Shown here: positions 27,201-36,204 of the stretch, in pieces | Numbering within the stretch: position 1 is the stretch's first letter | Layout of the letters: the number at the start of each line of letters is the position of its first letter | Assembly: GCA_947497145.1 (NCBI GenBank) | Contig: CANMFQ010000016.1 | Span: forward strand, 34,401 to 98,400 | Length of the DNA stretch: 64,000 nucleotides | Direction: 5' to 3' | DNA from: an uncultured Flavobacteriaceae bacterium | GTDB lineage: Bacteria > Bacteroidota > Bacteroidia > Flavobacteriales > Flavobacteriaceae | Position numbers and translations under genes: made by a program | The notes under the pieces: model-generated | Told to the model about the DNA's origin: nothing | The model's database searches: none | The model's input: only the letters and a program-made list of their open reading frames with translations

Positions 27201-27206
27201 AATCAT
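24201..27206 (-). CDS. Secreted glycoside hydrolase family 38 (alpha-mannosidase-like)
   Basis: A 1001-residue enzyme with a signal peptide (hydrophobic residues 13-24, probable cleavage near residue 28), so it works in the periplasm or at the surface. A beta-rich domain occupies 30-155. The GH38 catalytic domain follows with the zinc-binding HSHVDIGYT at 167-175 (His167 or His169 and Asp171) and the nucleophile region QVDVPGMTWG with Asp286. The C-terminal half holds the beta-sandwich domains of the family (SFGVFNTLSWNR-type start near 575). GH38 enzymes remove alpha-linked mannose, although divergent members act on other sugars. It is the last gene of the island's sugar locus. Confidence 0.85.
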   Translation of the reverse strand: MITRNKITNICKIVVVIIVLISSNLIQSQIDIDKVENNLTGDIYNNFEAMQDDSRFEIELNRSLKLIVQPYYGYLDNGEAGREVKLMLKESAKSGKIKIKLETLDQNKSLKLNLVEDITEYKFLLPAGIGVNKDDEINMSISGLGINVKRTITIPKKRQWTIYLYPHSHVDIGYTNTQKNVEIIHTRNLLNGIELAEKTANYAEGARYLWNPEVLWPLERYMDNATPEEKEKIINGVKKGYLRLDAGHTNIYTSAANDEELIEFFRFKTNYEKLTDKAIETLVQVDVPGMTWGIVPVAAKKGIKYVFSFNNGTGRVGQSTKQSFKPFWWADEGGKNKVLFYQAGSYNPGALIKGHQFWPTMAGQTDPSKLLQVVKTDNPRKNFIDGYINKILPKLENSIDYPYDIFAMSWAMADNTPIDADLPEAVKSWNSEYAFPRLIIAGATDFMKALDEKYGNEIPTVQGDFTEYWTDGLGTAAKYTRMNRNTKERLVQAETLWSMLQPGKPAPHDIYNEAWRNVILGTEHTWAYMAPNEQPLSDEILQVKLDHFISAEKLSYDALEKALETVVNTQSSNFGVFNTLSWNRSGIVEISKEQAKDYNSVFDDQGNSVNSQKLSNGGLIFYANEIPAFGSNRYTLTHKKESIKGMLADKNVLNNGIVKVSIDTITGDIQSIIRDGKEFVKNKGNSRVNTYKYLHGDDSPEKASSTTNVKYRILENGPLMAKIAIESEAEGANNLLREVTLYKNQPVIEIKNTIDKIAITDKEGVHFGFAFDIENPTMVSDIPWGIMEIEEDQILGANKNWLGTQRWIDISNDQAGVAWSSLDAPVFEVNDITANILGSASDSDQWISSLEPNGTLYSWALNNHWFTNFPLSQEGPIVFRYAILPYNTKGNLASSNRFGLEQFRPLVVSAVNEDFQPHQLLSIEGNASVTASVLKPNKDGKSALLRIKSISKKDEIIKLNWHKNEPSSIHIFNLKDNTVNDKVDNSIIIPAMDFVTLNVIW

Positions 27207-27364
27207 AAAATCTATTTTTAAAAAAAATTTTTATTGTTAATCGTTTTCTAAATAATATTATTAGAAATTATTCTTTTTAAAAGGAGTGAACTCAATTTTC
27301 ATATTATAAACTTTATCCTTTCAATAAAACTCAAATATGTATCACCCTGTTTTAGCAAGATCTA

Positions 27365-27817
27365 TCAAGTAATGCAATTGCCGCCTTCATGATTTTCCAT
27401 TCTTAAACCTGCCTGCTTAGAGCATAAAAAAGGACCTTTAAGATTAATGTTCAAAACCCTATCCCATTCTGCCTCATCTAAATCCAATACATGCAAAATA
27501 CTTTCACTTCCTGCATTATTAATAAGCACATCTATACCTCCAAAAGCGTTATCCATACTATTGAATATCTCTGCAACTTGTTTAGAATCTGCAACATCAG
27601 CAAAACCACATGCTGTCTTAACTCCATACTCTTGCTTTAATTTTTCTGCTAATTCCTCAGCAATTTCCTTTTTACCGTAATAGTTAATAAAAATATCCGC
27701 ACCACAAATAGCAAGCTGTCTACAAATTTCTTCACCAATACCTACACTCCCTCCTGTTACCAGAGCCCTTTTCCCTTTTAAATTTATTATTTTCATAGCC
27801 TTAATTTTCATCTTCAA
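27365..27817 (-). pseudogene. C-terminally truncated short-chain dehydrogenase
   Basis: The 150 residues hold a good NAD(P)-binding half: VTGGSVGIGEEIC (TGxxxGxG) and the LINNAG motif. The frame then ends at GGNCIT, where family members continue with the catalytic Ser and the YxxxK motif for another 100 residues. Those are missing and no continuation is found downstream, so a deletion before the GH38 gene is likely. The more natural start is the internal MKIINLKGKR at 27796, just after the end of the upstream cupin gene. It cannot be a functional classical SDR. Confidence 0.8.
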
Positions 27818-28229
27818 TCAACAGTTCTAACTGTGTTTTGACTAAATTATTTAACTCAATTCGTTTTGACTCACATAATACAAAGTGCTCAAAATCAGAA
27901 ATATGCGTATTTGCCTTTTCCGCAATAAAAATTTCACTACCATCTTCCATGGCTATATTGTGCCATAACCCTTTTGGTATATTATAAATATTGTTCAACA
28001 CTAATTTTTCTACTTCAAAATGCGGTTCATTATCTATAATATTAGCTGCGATTAAAACTGCTTTACCAGCAATTAGTATAAATAGTTCATCAGTTTCTAG
28101 ATGAACATCTAATTGCATAATATTATCAATGTGCTGTTCTACTGTATAATTAAGTTTTGCTAATTGCCACCCTTTTTTAATTAAAAAAGGATGATATCCT
28201 TTTTCCTTAATATTATATTTTTCAACCAT
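27801..28229 (-). CDS. Cupin-fold protein
   Basis: A 142-residue protein with a cupin-like pattern: HLETDELFILIAGKAVLIAA (first motif, acidic ligand region) and YNIPKGLWHNIAMEDGSE (second motif with a conserved His). It has no signal peptide. In sugar-acid or glycan loci such small cupins often bind or open ring forms of sugars. Here the substrate would be a product of the GH38 or MFS pathway, which is inference. It lies 60 bp after the MFS gene and overlaps the long form of the SDR remnant by 17 bp. Confidence 0.7.
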   Translation of the reverse strand: MVEKYNIKEKGYHPFLIKKGWQLAKLNYTVEQHIDNIMQLDVHLETDELFILIAGKAVLIAANIIDNEPHFEVEKLVLNNIYNIPKGLWHNIAMEDGSEIFIAEKANTHISDFEHFVLCESKRIELNNLVKTQLELLIEDEN

Positions 28230-28289
28230 AAGCTCTGTAACCTAAACCCCTATTTAATTTTAAAAACTATAGGATTTCAATTCGTATTT

Positions 28290-29741
28290 CTAATTTTTGC
28301 TTTTAATTTTTCGCCAGTATAATTCTATTTCTTCCAATGTCTTTCCTTTAGTTTCAGGTACAAATTTCCAGATGAACCAAATTGCTGGTATTGTCAGTGA
28401 AGCATAAAGAAAAAATGTTCCTGAAACTTTAATCGTTTCAATTAAAATAGGATTAGTAAATGTGATAACAAACCCAGTAACCATTAAAGAAAAACTACCT
28501 AATGAAACTGCTAACCCACGAATTCTGGTTGGAAATATTTCGCTAATGATTACCCAAACTATAGGTCCAAAAGAGAATGCGAAACTTGCCACATACATTA
28601 ACAGCGGAATTATTACATATTGAGACCCAATAGCAAATAATACTCCCACTCCCATTAAAGATAAAAATGCTCCTACTACACCTACTAACAATAGTTTACG
28701 CCGTCCAAATCTTTCAATGTTTAGAATTGCCACAAAAGTAAAAGCACTATTCACCACACCAACTAAAACTGCACCGAGAAAAGAGCTTTCTACACTTTGA
28801 ACAGATTCATTAATAATATTTGGGGCGAAATACATGATTGCCGCTATGCCGCTCAAGTGAGAGAACATTGGAAGTAAAACGCCAATCATAAGTGGTACTC
28901 TTAAAAATGGTTTTAATAACTCCTTAAAACCTTTGCTTTCAACTTCAACTATTTTTTGTATTTCTGACATTTGAGCTTGTGCATATTCTTGACCATTGAT
29001 TTTAATCATTATCGCTTCTGCCTCTTTATACCGTTTTTTTGTTATCAACCATCTTGGTGTTTCTGGTACTAAGAAAAGTAATATTAAAAATAATAGCGCG
29101 ATAGGTATTTCAGTACCAAACATACCCCGCCATAGCTCATCTACAAACAACCAATTCCAAAAGCCGCCAGCTTCATTTGAAATTACACCGGCACTCTTTC
29201 CTGCGTTTGTTAAAACAACCCAATCTATCAAAAAAGCTAAAAGAATTCCTAGCGTTATGGAAAGTTGGTACATTGATACCATTCTTCCACGATTTTGAGG
29301 CAAAGAAAGCTCTGAAATATATATGGGTGCAACTACTGAAGTAACACCTACTCCTATACCTCCTATTATACGGACAATTATTAAAAAATTAAATGATGAA
29401 CCAGCATCTGCCGTAATCCAAAATGCATCATCTAAATTCCCTAAAAATTGCGGTGGCAACATTGAGCCAAATGCAGATATTGTTAAACAAATAGCAGCTA
29501 ATATCAATGCTTTTTTTCTACCTAATCTATCTGTGATTGATCCCGCAACAATACACCCTAAAATAGTACCTAATAATGCCGATGATACCAGCCACCCTAG
29601 CGCAGCTGCAGAGAGATTAAAATGTTGCTCTAAAAATGAATTACAACCTGAAATTACAGCGGTATCATAACCGAAGAGAAAAACCCCAATTGTGGACACA
29701 AAGCTAATTCCTAACAAATAGTTGGATTTTTTAGTTTTCAT
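28290..29741 (-). CDS. Sugar porter family MFS transporter
   Basis: A 483-residue transporter with 12 membrane helices and the sugar-porter signatures: GYDTAVISGC in helix 1, RLGRKKAL in loop 2-3, VPETPRWLITKKR after helix 6, ERFGRRKLL in loop 8-9 and VPETKGKTLEEIE at the end. These proteins usually carry hexoses, pentoses or polyols with H+ across the inner membrane. An insert between helices 3 and 4 or 5 and 6 is common in Bacteroidota. The gene lies 37 bp after the RraA-like gene in the island operon and probably imports the monosaccharide released by the GH38 enzyme. Confidence 0.92.
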   Translation of the reverse strand: MKTKKSNYLLGISFVSTIGVFLFGYDTAVISGCNSFLEQHFNLSAAALGWLVSSALLGTILGCIVAGSITDRLGRKKALILAAICLTISAFGSMLPPQFLGNLDDAFWITADAGSSFNFLIIVRIIGGIGVGVTSVVAPIYISELSLPQNRGRMVSMYQLSITLGILLAFLIDWVVLTNAGKSAGVISNEAGGFWNWLFVDELWRGMFGTEIPIALLFLILLFLVPETPRWLITKKRYKEAEAIMIKINGQEYAQAQMSEIQKIVEVESKGFKELLKPFLRVPLMIGVLLPMFSHLSGIAAIMYFAPNIINESVQSVESSFLGAVLVGVVNSAFTFVAILNIERFGRRKLLLVGVVGAFLSLMGVGVLFAIGSQYVIIPLLMYVASFAFSFGPIVWVIISEIFPTRIRGLAVSLGSFSLMVTGFVITFTNPILIETIKVSGTFFLYASLTIPAIWFIWKFVPETKGKTLEEIELYWRKIKSKN

Positions 29742-29778
29742 ATAAAATTATTCTGGTAGTTTTTATAAAACCTACTAA

Positions 29779-30483
29779 TTACATTATTCCAAATTTGTTA
29801 AAAGCATCTACTGTACTCATACCTTCTTCTAAAGCTTTCTTAACTAATTGTTCTCCTCTAGCCTTCTCAATAGCACCCATGAAGGCTTTTATTTCAACCT
29901 CTTTTGGAACAATTAGTACACCATCTCTATCTCCATAAATTATATCTCCTGGACTAATTCTTGTTCCACTAATTTCAATAGGAATGCGATAATCAATAAC
30001 TTTACCTCTAGGTCCTTGGTCTTGGGCATAACCTCCAAAAGAAAATGTTGGAAAATTTAAATCCAAAACCTCATTTGTATCTCTTGAATAACCATTCATT
30101 ATAGCCCCCGCAGCTTTCAGTTTCATAGCTCTTGTGCTCATTAATCCTCCCCATAGAGCGTAATTTGGTGAAGAACCGGTGCAGATATACACCTCGTTCT
30201 TTTTAAGACTATCTAATGCTTGGAACATGAGACCAAATGGTTTGACCATTAATGAGTTATTGGTGTTTTCAGCAGACTCTTCAAAAACATCCGCTTCTAA
30301 TACAGGCATAGCTCTACCGATAAGTATAAATTCTGGATTTAATGGTTTGATATTTGGTGGTAAAAATTGATGTTGAAAACCTAGTGTATCCAAAATATCA
30401 CCAACCAAAGCTACAAATAGCTCCTCTTTGGCTATTTTAAAAAGTTGATCATCATTTGTCCAAATAGGCGTAATTGCTTCCAT
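29779..30483 (-). CDS. RraA family protein (possible aldolase)
   Basis: A 234-residue member of the RraA/MenG-like fold family. Motifs include LFVALVGDILDTLGF near the start, the central glycine loop WGGLMSTRAMKLKAAG and NGYSRDTNEV with the substrate Arg-Asp pair, then GDIIYGDRDGVLIVP. Enzymatic members are metal-dependent aldolases or decarboxylases of 4-hydroxy-2-oxo acids; others regulate RNase E. In a sugar locus an aldolase-like role on a keto-acid is more likely. It is the first gene after the SusD terminator and heads the downstream part of the operon. Confidence 0.8.
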   Translation of the reverse strand: MEAITPIWTNDDQLFKIAKEELFVALVGDILDTLGFQHQFLPPNIKPLNPEFILIGRAMPVLEADVFEESAENTNNSLMVKPFGLMFQALDSLKKNEVYICTGSSPNYALWGGLMSTRAMKLKAAGAIMNGYSRDTNEVLDLNFPTFSFGGYAQDQGPRGKVIDYRIPIEISGTRISPGDIIYGDRDGVLIVPKEVEIKAFMGAIEKARGEQLVKKALEEGMSTVDAFNKFGIM

Positions 30484-30584
30484 ATTTATTTATTAAATTC
30501 TTTATTTACATTTATTATTAAAAGGTCTATCTCCTTATTCGTCAATGCTCTCTTTTCAACTTTTAAGGGCTGTTCTTGTGGATT

Positions 30585-30745
30585 TTATACACTAAAGAGT
30601 TCGCAATTTTTATTCATAATTATAGTGTACCCTAAATTTTCATGAATGTAATACGATGATCCAGATTTCATCATTTCCACATTTAGTGTATAAGGTGTTT
30701 TACCTGAATTTTCCGTAACTAAAATCGCCTCTACTTTTGGGCATC
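30585..30745 (-). pseudogene. Gene fragment ending next to a large palindrome
   Basis: About 50 codons (for example LVTENSGKTPYTLNVEMMKS and a final CELFSV) read like the 3' end of a gene but lack a start. The frame runs back into the palindrome at 30739. No family is recognised. It is probably a remnant of a gene cut by deletion or insertion. Confidence 0.35.
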
Positions 30746-30789
30746 TCTAAAAACTCCTTTTTTTTAAAAAAGAGTTTTTAGAGATGCCC
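30739..30789. repeat. 51-nt near-perfect palindrome
   Basis: An 18-bp exact inverted repeat (GGGCATCTCTAAAAACTC and its complement) encloses a T8-A6 centre, so almost the whole segment can fold on itself. It lies between the SusD terminator and the gene fragment. It could be a second terminator working in both directions, or the joined ends of a small inverted-repeat element. Confidence 0.7.
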
Positions 30790-30817
30790 TTAATTATATG
30801 AATCTATGTTTTATTTA

Positions 30818-30857
30818 AAAAAACAAGGGTGATCGAGTCAAAAAAATCACCCTTGTT
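30818..30857 (-). terminator. Terminator of susCD
   Basis: AACAAGGGTGAT (30822-30833) and ATCACCCTTGTT (30846-30857) form a 12-bp stem around a 12-nt loop. On the minus strand it is followed by a T-rich run. It ends the susC-susD transcript about 50 bp past the susD stop and may leave partial read-through to the downstream genes. Confidence 0.8.
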
Positions 30858-30906
30858 GAAAAAAAACTAAACTAACTCAACATTTTTAGTTTGCTATTCA
30901 ACTTCT

Positions 30907-32379
30907 TTAATTACCTAGATTTGGGTTAAGTATAACTTCACTCTGTGGTATTGGAAAATATACATTATCGTTTGTTCTAATTTTTCCATTTGGCAAAGCA
31001 CTACCAACCAAATCACTAAAGTCATTACCATTAAAAACTTTATTAATTCTTCTTTGATCAAACCAAAGTATGCCAGCTTCTGCAGGAAACTCCCAATATC
31101 GTTGTTTCCAAACTTCTTCTCTAAAATCTTCTTTACTTAGACCAGAAACATTCGGTAGTCCTGCTCTAGAACGAATTGCGTTTAAAGAATTATATGCCAA
31201 TGCATTTGCAGAAGTCGATTCATTTTGAGCTTCAGCATACGTTAAAAGTACATCTGCATAACGTAATAATGGAACATTTTTACCAGACAATCCATTACCG
31301 ACTCTATATTCCTCGTAAAAATATTTATACACTGAATTGTTAAAGGTTATACCATCTACTTCATTAAAAAAGAAGCCTTGATTCTGGGCTCTTAAATCAT
31401 TGCTCTCGTAGGAATTAATAAAATCTATTTCTGGCTCCATACCACCAAAATGTAATGATAATGGACTTATAGCCTCACCTCCAATTGGGGTAAAATAACT
31501 TGTAATAGAAGACCCAACCGCTTCGTCATTATATTGAACCATAAAAATGTGCTCCTCAATATTATCATAAGCCGGATTATTTAATTTATTGAACCAAGTT
31601 GTAGAACCATCTGATTGAAATAAATTGTACCATTCAGCACTTATAACCTCATTTGCCTTATCTCTTGCGGCAGCATATTTATCGGTTTGGTTTAGTGGGC
31701 TACCTGCCATACTTAAATACACCTTAGCAAGTAAAGATTTAACAGCACCTAATGTAGCACGACCACTTGAAGAAGTATTAGGCAAACCAGAATTTTCAGC
31801 ATTCATCAAATCTGGAATTATTACCGTCTCATACACTTCTTGTACACTAGATTTTGGTAACTGACCGTCTTCAAATGAAGATGAAGGTGTAATGTTTAAT
31901 GGTATCTCCCCAAAAATTTGAACCAATTGATAATAGTAATAAGCTCTTAAAAAATAAGCTTCACCTAATAACGCTCTTCTCTTCTCTTCAGTTAACTCTG
32001 CATCTGTTATTTGAGGTATAGATGCAATGGCAACATTAGCCGCCTCTATTCCTCCATAATAAGTATTCCAAAAACTTGATGCACTACCATTACTCGAGCT
32101 ATATATCAAATTATAAGCATCTTCCATATCGGTATCTTGAGTTCCAATTGCTGGTTTTAATGCTCCAGTACTTACTTCAAGTATAGAATACACCATTTTG
32201 GCATAACCAGTTTTATTATATGGCGCCCTTAGGAAAGCATATATGCCATTTACTGACTCTTGAGCATCTAATAATGATGTACCTATAATGGTTTTCTCTG
32301 ATTTTGGAACTTCATCCAAAAAATCTTCACATGAGAAAAACAGGCAACAAACAATTAATAATAAATTATATTTTTTCAT
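30907..32379 (-). CDS. SusD/RagB-type outer-membrane glycan-binding lipoprotein
   Basis: A 490-residue SusD homologue. The signal peptide ends in the lipobox FFSC (about residue 16), giving a surface lipoprotein that caps the SusC channel. The N-terminal CEDFLDEVPKS and the TPR-like helices with RALLGEAYFLRAYYYYQLVQ are diagnostic. The C-terminal block (LRYADVLLTYAEAQNE, then LNAIRSRAGLPN and the WFDQRRINK/VYFPIP region) is also typical. It binds the substrate glycan before import. It follows susC by 16 bp. Confidence 0.95.
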   Translation of the reverse strand: MKKYNLLLIVCCLFFSCEDFLDEVPKSEKTIIGTSLLDAQESVNGIYAFLRAPYNKTGYAKMVYSILEVSTGALKPAIGTQDTDMEDAYNLIYSSSNGSASSFWNTYYGGIEAANVAIASIPQITDAELTEEKRRALLGEAYFLRAYYYYQLVQIFGEIPLNITPSSSFEDGQLPKSSVQEVYETVIIPDLMNAENSGLPNTSSSGRATLGAVKSLLAKVYLSMAGSPLNQTDKYAAARDKANEVISAEWYNLFQSDGSTTWFNKLNNPAYDNIEEHIFMVQYNDEAVGSSITSYFTPIGGEAISPLSLHFGGMEPEIDFINSYESNDLRAQNQGFFFNEVDGITFNNSVYKYFYEEYRVGNGLSGKNVPLLRYADVLLTYAEAQNESTSANALAYNSLNAIRSRAGLPNVSGLSKEDFREEVWKQRYWEFPAEAGILWFDQRRINKVFNGNDFSDLVGSALPNGKIRTNDNVYFPIPQSEVILNPNLGN

Positions 32380-32395
32380 GACTTTATGTTTTGCG

Positions 32396-35300
32396 TTATA
32401 ATGTTAGTTTAAATCCTAGATTCATATTCATGGGTCTTGGATATCCATTAAGTTCAATACCCTCAGTGAATTGTCCACCAAAAGAACTTACTTCAGGATC
32501 GTAACCATGATAATCAGTGCTTAAGAAAAAGTTTTGAAGATTCATGTAAATCTTTGCAGATTGTAAACCAAGTTTGTCTAATAATGAATTATCAAAATTG
32601 TATGTTAAACTTAGGTTCTGCCCTCTAATAAAACTTCCATCAAATACTTGTCCTGAATCCACTCCGTCGAATTTTTTTATATTCTTACGAACTCTAGGGT
32701 ACATGGTATTTTGATTTTCTGGTGTCCACATTTGGTTATAGAATTTTGTGTAAGTATTACCATACCCAACCCTGTCAACATTTAGAATGATTGAATGGTC
32801 AAGAATATCATTCCCTTGATTAATTAATATATCCACACTCAAATCCCAATTCTTATAAGAAAATGTATTTCCAATATTCATAGTGTAATCTGGTAAACCA
32901 CTACCTATAATTTGTTGGTCATCAAAATCTAGAATACCATCATCATTTTTATCCTCTAATTTAATATCGCCTGGTATTCTATTATAACGGGCTGCCTCTG
33001 TCACTTCATTAGTTCCCCAAGTTCCTAGACGGTTATAACCCCAAAATGAACCTGCTGTCTCACCAACTCTAAACACTTGTTGATTAAACCAAATTGGTGC
33101 TGCAAAAATATCAGCGTTCTCATTACCTAGTGAAAGTATTTCATTGTTGTTTTTGGTGAAATTTACTGATGTACTCCAAGAAAAATGAGCTGTTTCAATG
33201 TTTAAACTATTTACCAATAATTCGATACCAGTGTTTCGAATAGATCCTGCATTTGAAAGAATTGATGAATAGCCTGTGAACGATGCCAATGGTACATTAA
33301 ATAATAAATCGTTAGTTGTTCTTTCGTAAAAATCTGCAGTTATACTCACTCTATCCGCAATTCCTAAATCCAAACCAACATTAAATTCCTCGGTTGTTTC
33401 CCATTTAAGATTATCATTACCAATAGAACCCTGAGAAGAACCTATAACTCTTTCATTATTAAAAATCACAGTTTGCACACCAGGACTAGCAATTCTTGCA
33501 TAATTACCAATAGCATCATTACCAGTTTCGCCATAACTGGCTCTTAATTTCAAATTAGAAACGATTTTTGAATTTTCCAAAAAAGACTCATTAGATACAT
33601 TCCATCCTAAGGCTGCCGAAGGAAAGAATGAGTATTTATTATTGTCCCCAAATCGTGATGAACCGTCGTAACGACCAGTTACCGTGAACAAATACTTACT
33701 CTTATAATTATAATCAAAACGACCGAAGTAAGAATCAATGGAATACTTACCATAGTTACTGTTTACTTGTGGATCGGCAGTACCCTGACCTACATTATAA
33801 AACCTATAAAAATCATCGAAGTCCTGCACATTTAAATCAAAAGAAAAAGCTTCATTCTCTTGTCTTGTTGCGCCTATAATTACACCAAGATTATGATTTT
33901 CTCCTAAGTTCGGATTATAGCTTAATGTATTTTCGAGAATCGTTTGTTGAGCATTTGAAGTACTTAAAGACGCAGAGTTTCTATTTACAAAAGTATCTAA
34001 CCTACGGGCCACAAAAATATTACCCTCTTGATTATTATCTTGAATAGAGTATGAGGTTCTTAATTTCAAATCATTCGTGAAATTGATTTCTGTAAAAATG
34101 TTACCAACAAACTGTCTATTCTTAACTACCCTGTCCAATAAATCTAATCTATCTTTTGGTGTTGCTCCATACCATACGTCCCAACCTCCACTAGAATTTT
34201 TTAAATCATCTGCATTTACAGCTGAACCATCTGGATATGCAGTTGGATAAATAGGTAGGTAAAATAACATTGCATAAGTAATGGCATCAGCTCCAATTCT
34301 ATAATCATCTACAATATTAGTCTCCGTGTCACTATAAGCTAGGCTTCCTCCGATCTTCAACCAATCATTAATTCTAAAATCACCATTAAAGCGCATCGTG
34401 TTTTTCTTGAAAAATGTATTGTTCAATATTCCATCATCATCTTGAGTACCTGCTGAAAATGATACATTAAAGTTTTCGCCCCCACCTCTTACATTTGCAA
34501 AATATTGCTGTGAATAAGTAGTTCTTGTAGATTCTTCGAACCAATCTGTATCGTAAATTGGCTGCCCTGATTGGGTGCCGTCATCTGTAAAAAATTCTGG
34601 ATAATCTGCTGGATAGTTATTAACAAAAGCACCATCACCTGCTCCCAATGCCCTTTGATCTGCATCTAATCTAACTTTTAGGTCTTTCCAGTATTGATCG
34701 CTATTTAATACATCAGGTTTATTTGCAGCTCTACCTATTTGAAGGTTGGAGACAATATCAACAGTGAACTTGCCAGATTTCCCTTTTTTAGTTGATACTA
34801 AAATTACACCGTTTGCACCTCTTGCCCCATAAATTGCCGTAGCCGATGCATCTTTAAGTACAGATATAGAAGCAATATCATTTGTATTTATTAAATCGAT
34901 ATCAACACCAATAATACCATCAACAACATATAGTGGTTCATTATTTGCATTTAAGGAACCTTTGCCACGAATTGTTACTCTAAAGCCACCTCCAGGGCGA
35001 CCAGAGCTATTAAAAACATTTAAACCAGCAACTTTACCTTGAAGGTTGTCTAAGGGATTAAGAGAAACTCGGTCTTCCATTTTCTCCGCACTTACGGTTA
35101 CTACAGAACCAGTAAGGTCTGCTTTCTTCTGGGAACCGTAGCCTACAACCACTACTTCATCTAATTCTGAAGCATTCTCCAATAAGTTTACTTCAATACT
35201 AGATTTTTGATCAACACTTATTTGTTGAGAATCATATCCAATATAAGATACAATCAAAATGGGATTAGCTGTCTCTAGTTGAATTGAAAAATTACCATCA

Positions 35301-35557
35301 AAATCTGCCTGTACGCCGTTTGTTGTTCCTTTTTCTAAAATATTCGCGCCAGGTAATGGAGCACCATTTTGATCTCTAACTATACCATTTACCGATTGTT
35401 GAAATGAATTTTTATTTACAAGGTATTCTCCACTTGTAAATTTAATATCAATTTCAGTTGTTGTTTCATTTGCATTCGCCTGGTTAATTGCGCAGATAAA
35501 TGCTAATGAAAAGAGGATAGAAATCTCTCTTCTCAAGATTTGTTTCTTTTTTCTCAT
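32396..35557 (-). CDS. SusC/RagA-type TonB-linked outer-membrane transporter
   Basis: A 1053-residue TonB-dependent SusC. A signal peptide (cleavage near ANA, residue 29) is followed by a carboxypeptidase-D-like domain (NGIVRDQNGAPLPGANILEK, about 56-140). The TonB-box and plug start (VVVGYGSQKKADLTGSV) carry the SusC signatures LYVVDGIIG and ISVLKDASATAIYGARGANG. The rest is the 22-strand barrel ending in the aromatic-rich LGFKLTL. With SusD it takes up an oligosaccharide. A LacI-type operator lies 113 bp upstream of its start, so it is probably repressed by the LacI protein encoded next to it. Confidence 0.96.
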   Translation of the reverse strand: MRKKKQILRREISILFSLAFICAINQANANETTTEIDIKFTSGEYLVNKNSFQQSVNGIVRDQNGAPLPGANILEKGTTNGVQADFDGNFSIQLETANPILIVSYIGYDSQQISVDQKSSIEVNLLENASELDEVVVVGYGSQKKADLTGSVVTVSAEKMEDRVSLNPLDNLQGKVAGLNVFNSSGRPGGGFRVTIRGKGSLNANNEPLYVVDGIIGVDIDLINTNDIASISVLKDASATAIYGARGANGVILVSTKKGKSGKFTVDIVSNLQIGRAANKPDVLNSDQYWKDLKVRLDADQRALGAGDGAFVNNYPADYPEFFTDDGTQSGQPIYDTDWFEESTRTTYSQQYFANVRGGGENFNVSFSAGTQDDDGILNNTFFKKNTMRFNGDFRINDWLKIGGSLAYSDTETNIVDDYRIGADAITYAMLFYLPIYPTAYPDGSAVNADDLKNSSGGWDVWYGATPKDRLDLLDRVVKNRQFVGNIFTEINFTNDLKLRTSYSIQDNNQEGNIFVARRLDTFVNRNSASLSTSNAQQTILENTLSYNPNLGENHNLGVIIGATRQENEAFSFDLNVQDFDDFYRFYNVGQGTADPQVNSNYGKYSIDSYFGRFDYNYKSKYLFTVTGRYDGSSRFGDNNKYSFFPSAALGWNVSNESFLENSKIVSNLKLRASYGETGNDAIGNYARIASPGVQTVIFNNERVIGSSQGSIGNDNLKWETTEEFNVGLDLGIADRVSITADFYERTTNDLLFNVPLASFTGYSSILSNAGSIRNTGIELLVNSLNIETAHFSWSTSVNFTKNNNEILSLGNENADIFAAPIWFNQQVFRVGETAGSFWGYNRLGTWGTNEVTEAARYNRIPGDIKLEDKNDDGILDFDDQQIIGSGLPDYTMNIGNTFSYKNWDLSVDILINQGNDILDHSIILNVDRVGYGNTYTKFYNQMWTPENQNTMYPRVRKNIKKFDGVDSGQVFDGSFIRGQNLSLTYNFDNSLLDKLGLQSAKIYMNLQNFFLSTDYHGYDPEVSSFGGQFTEGIELNGYPRPMNMNLGFKLTL

Positions 35558-35669
35558 AATTCACATTGATTTAAGTTGATTTTAATTAAACTAGATTGAT
35601 TATTTGGTCAGTATTTCTATAGTTTATTCGTACTCGAATCGCATATGCTAAAATCAAATAAAATTTTTT

Positions 35670-35687
35670 AACTAAACCGCTTTAGTT
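35670..35687. promoter_or_regulatory. LacI-type operator 1, upstream of susC
   Basis: AACTAAACCGCTTTAGTT: an 18-bp palindrome with 8 of 9 paired positions and the central CG pair typical of LacI-family operators. It lies in the susC promoter region and matches operators 2 and 3. Confidence 0.7.
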
Positions 35688-35777
35688 TAAGTTCAAATAT
35701 TTAATGATAGCTATGTATTTAATCTATTTTTTAATTTCCAAACTAAAGGTTTCAATTGCATACTTACCAATTTTCAA

Positions 35778-36089
35778 TTATGGCAAAATCTTTATCAGAT
35801 ACTCCTCTATTATATTTGTTTTATTATATCCCTTAATATCAAAAAATGATGAAATACTAACCGTTTCCTTATAGCCTTCGATATCATTTTTAATATAACT
35901 GTATAGCTTATGATTTGTATTCAGTTCTTGAATATGACCATTACCATTCCCTTCATGAAAAAAGACATTAGTAGAATTATCTACTAAAACATTTCTCTCA
36001 TTATCTCAGTTTGCATTAATACTATTTAGCGCAACAGTTAAGTATAAAAAACAATGTATTCTTAATATAGGTTTAATTGGATGTTTCAT
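35778..36089 (-). pseudogene. Short secreted-protein gene with an in-frame stop
   Basis: A 104-codon frame starting MKHPIKPILRIHCFLYLTVA (signal-peptide-like, cleavage after INA) and broken by TGA at codon 28 (36006-36008). The rest contains VFFHEGNGNGHIQELNTNHK and ends EEYLIKILP. Its length and lack of a known domain suggest the front of a larger enzyme gene that was truncated, or a small orphan protein. A LacI-type operator lies about 80 bp upstream, so it probably was a member of the same regulon. Confidence 0.5.
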
Positions 36090-36166
36090 TAATTTCCTTT
36101 TTATAGACTCTATGTTTCTTATTAATATTTGGTAAAACACAGCTATTTTTTTTATTTTATTTTAAC

Positions 36167-36184
36167 AACTAAACCGGTGTAATT
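36167..36184. promoter_or_regulatory. LacI-type operator 2
   Basis: AACTAAACCGGTGTAATT: 7 of 9 paired positions, with a left half identical to operator 1. It lies between the lacI stop and the broken secreted-protein gene, in the position of that gene's promoter. Confidence 0.55.
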
Positions 36185-36204
36185 ATGACTTATTAAAAAT
36201 TAAT

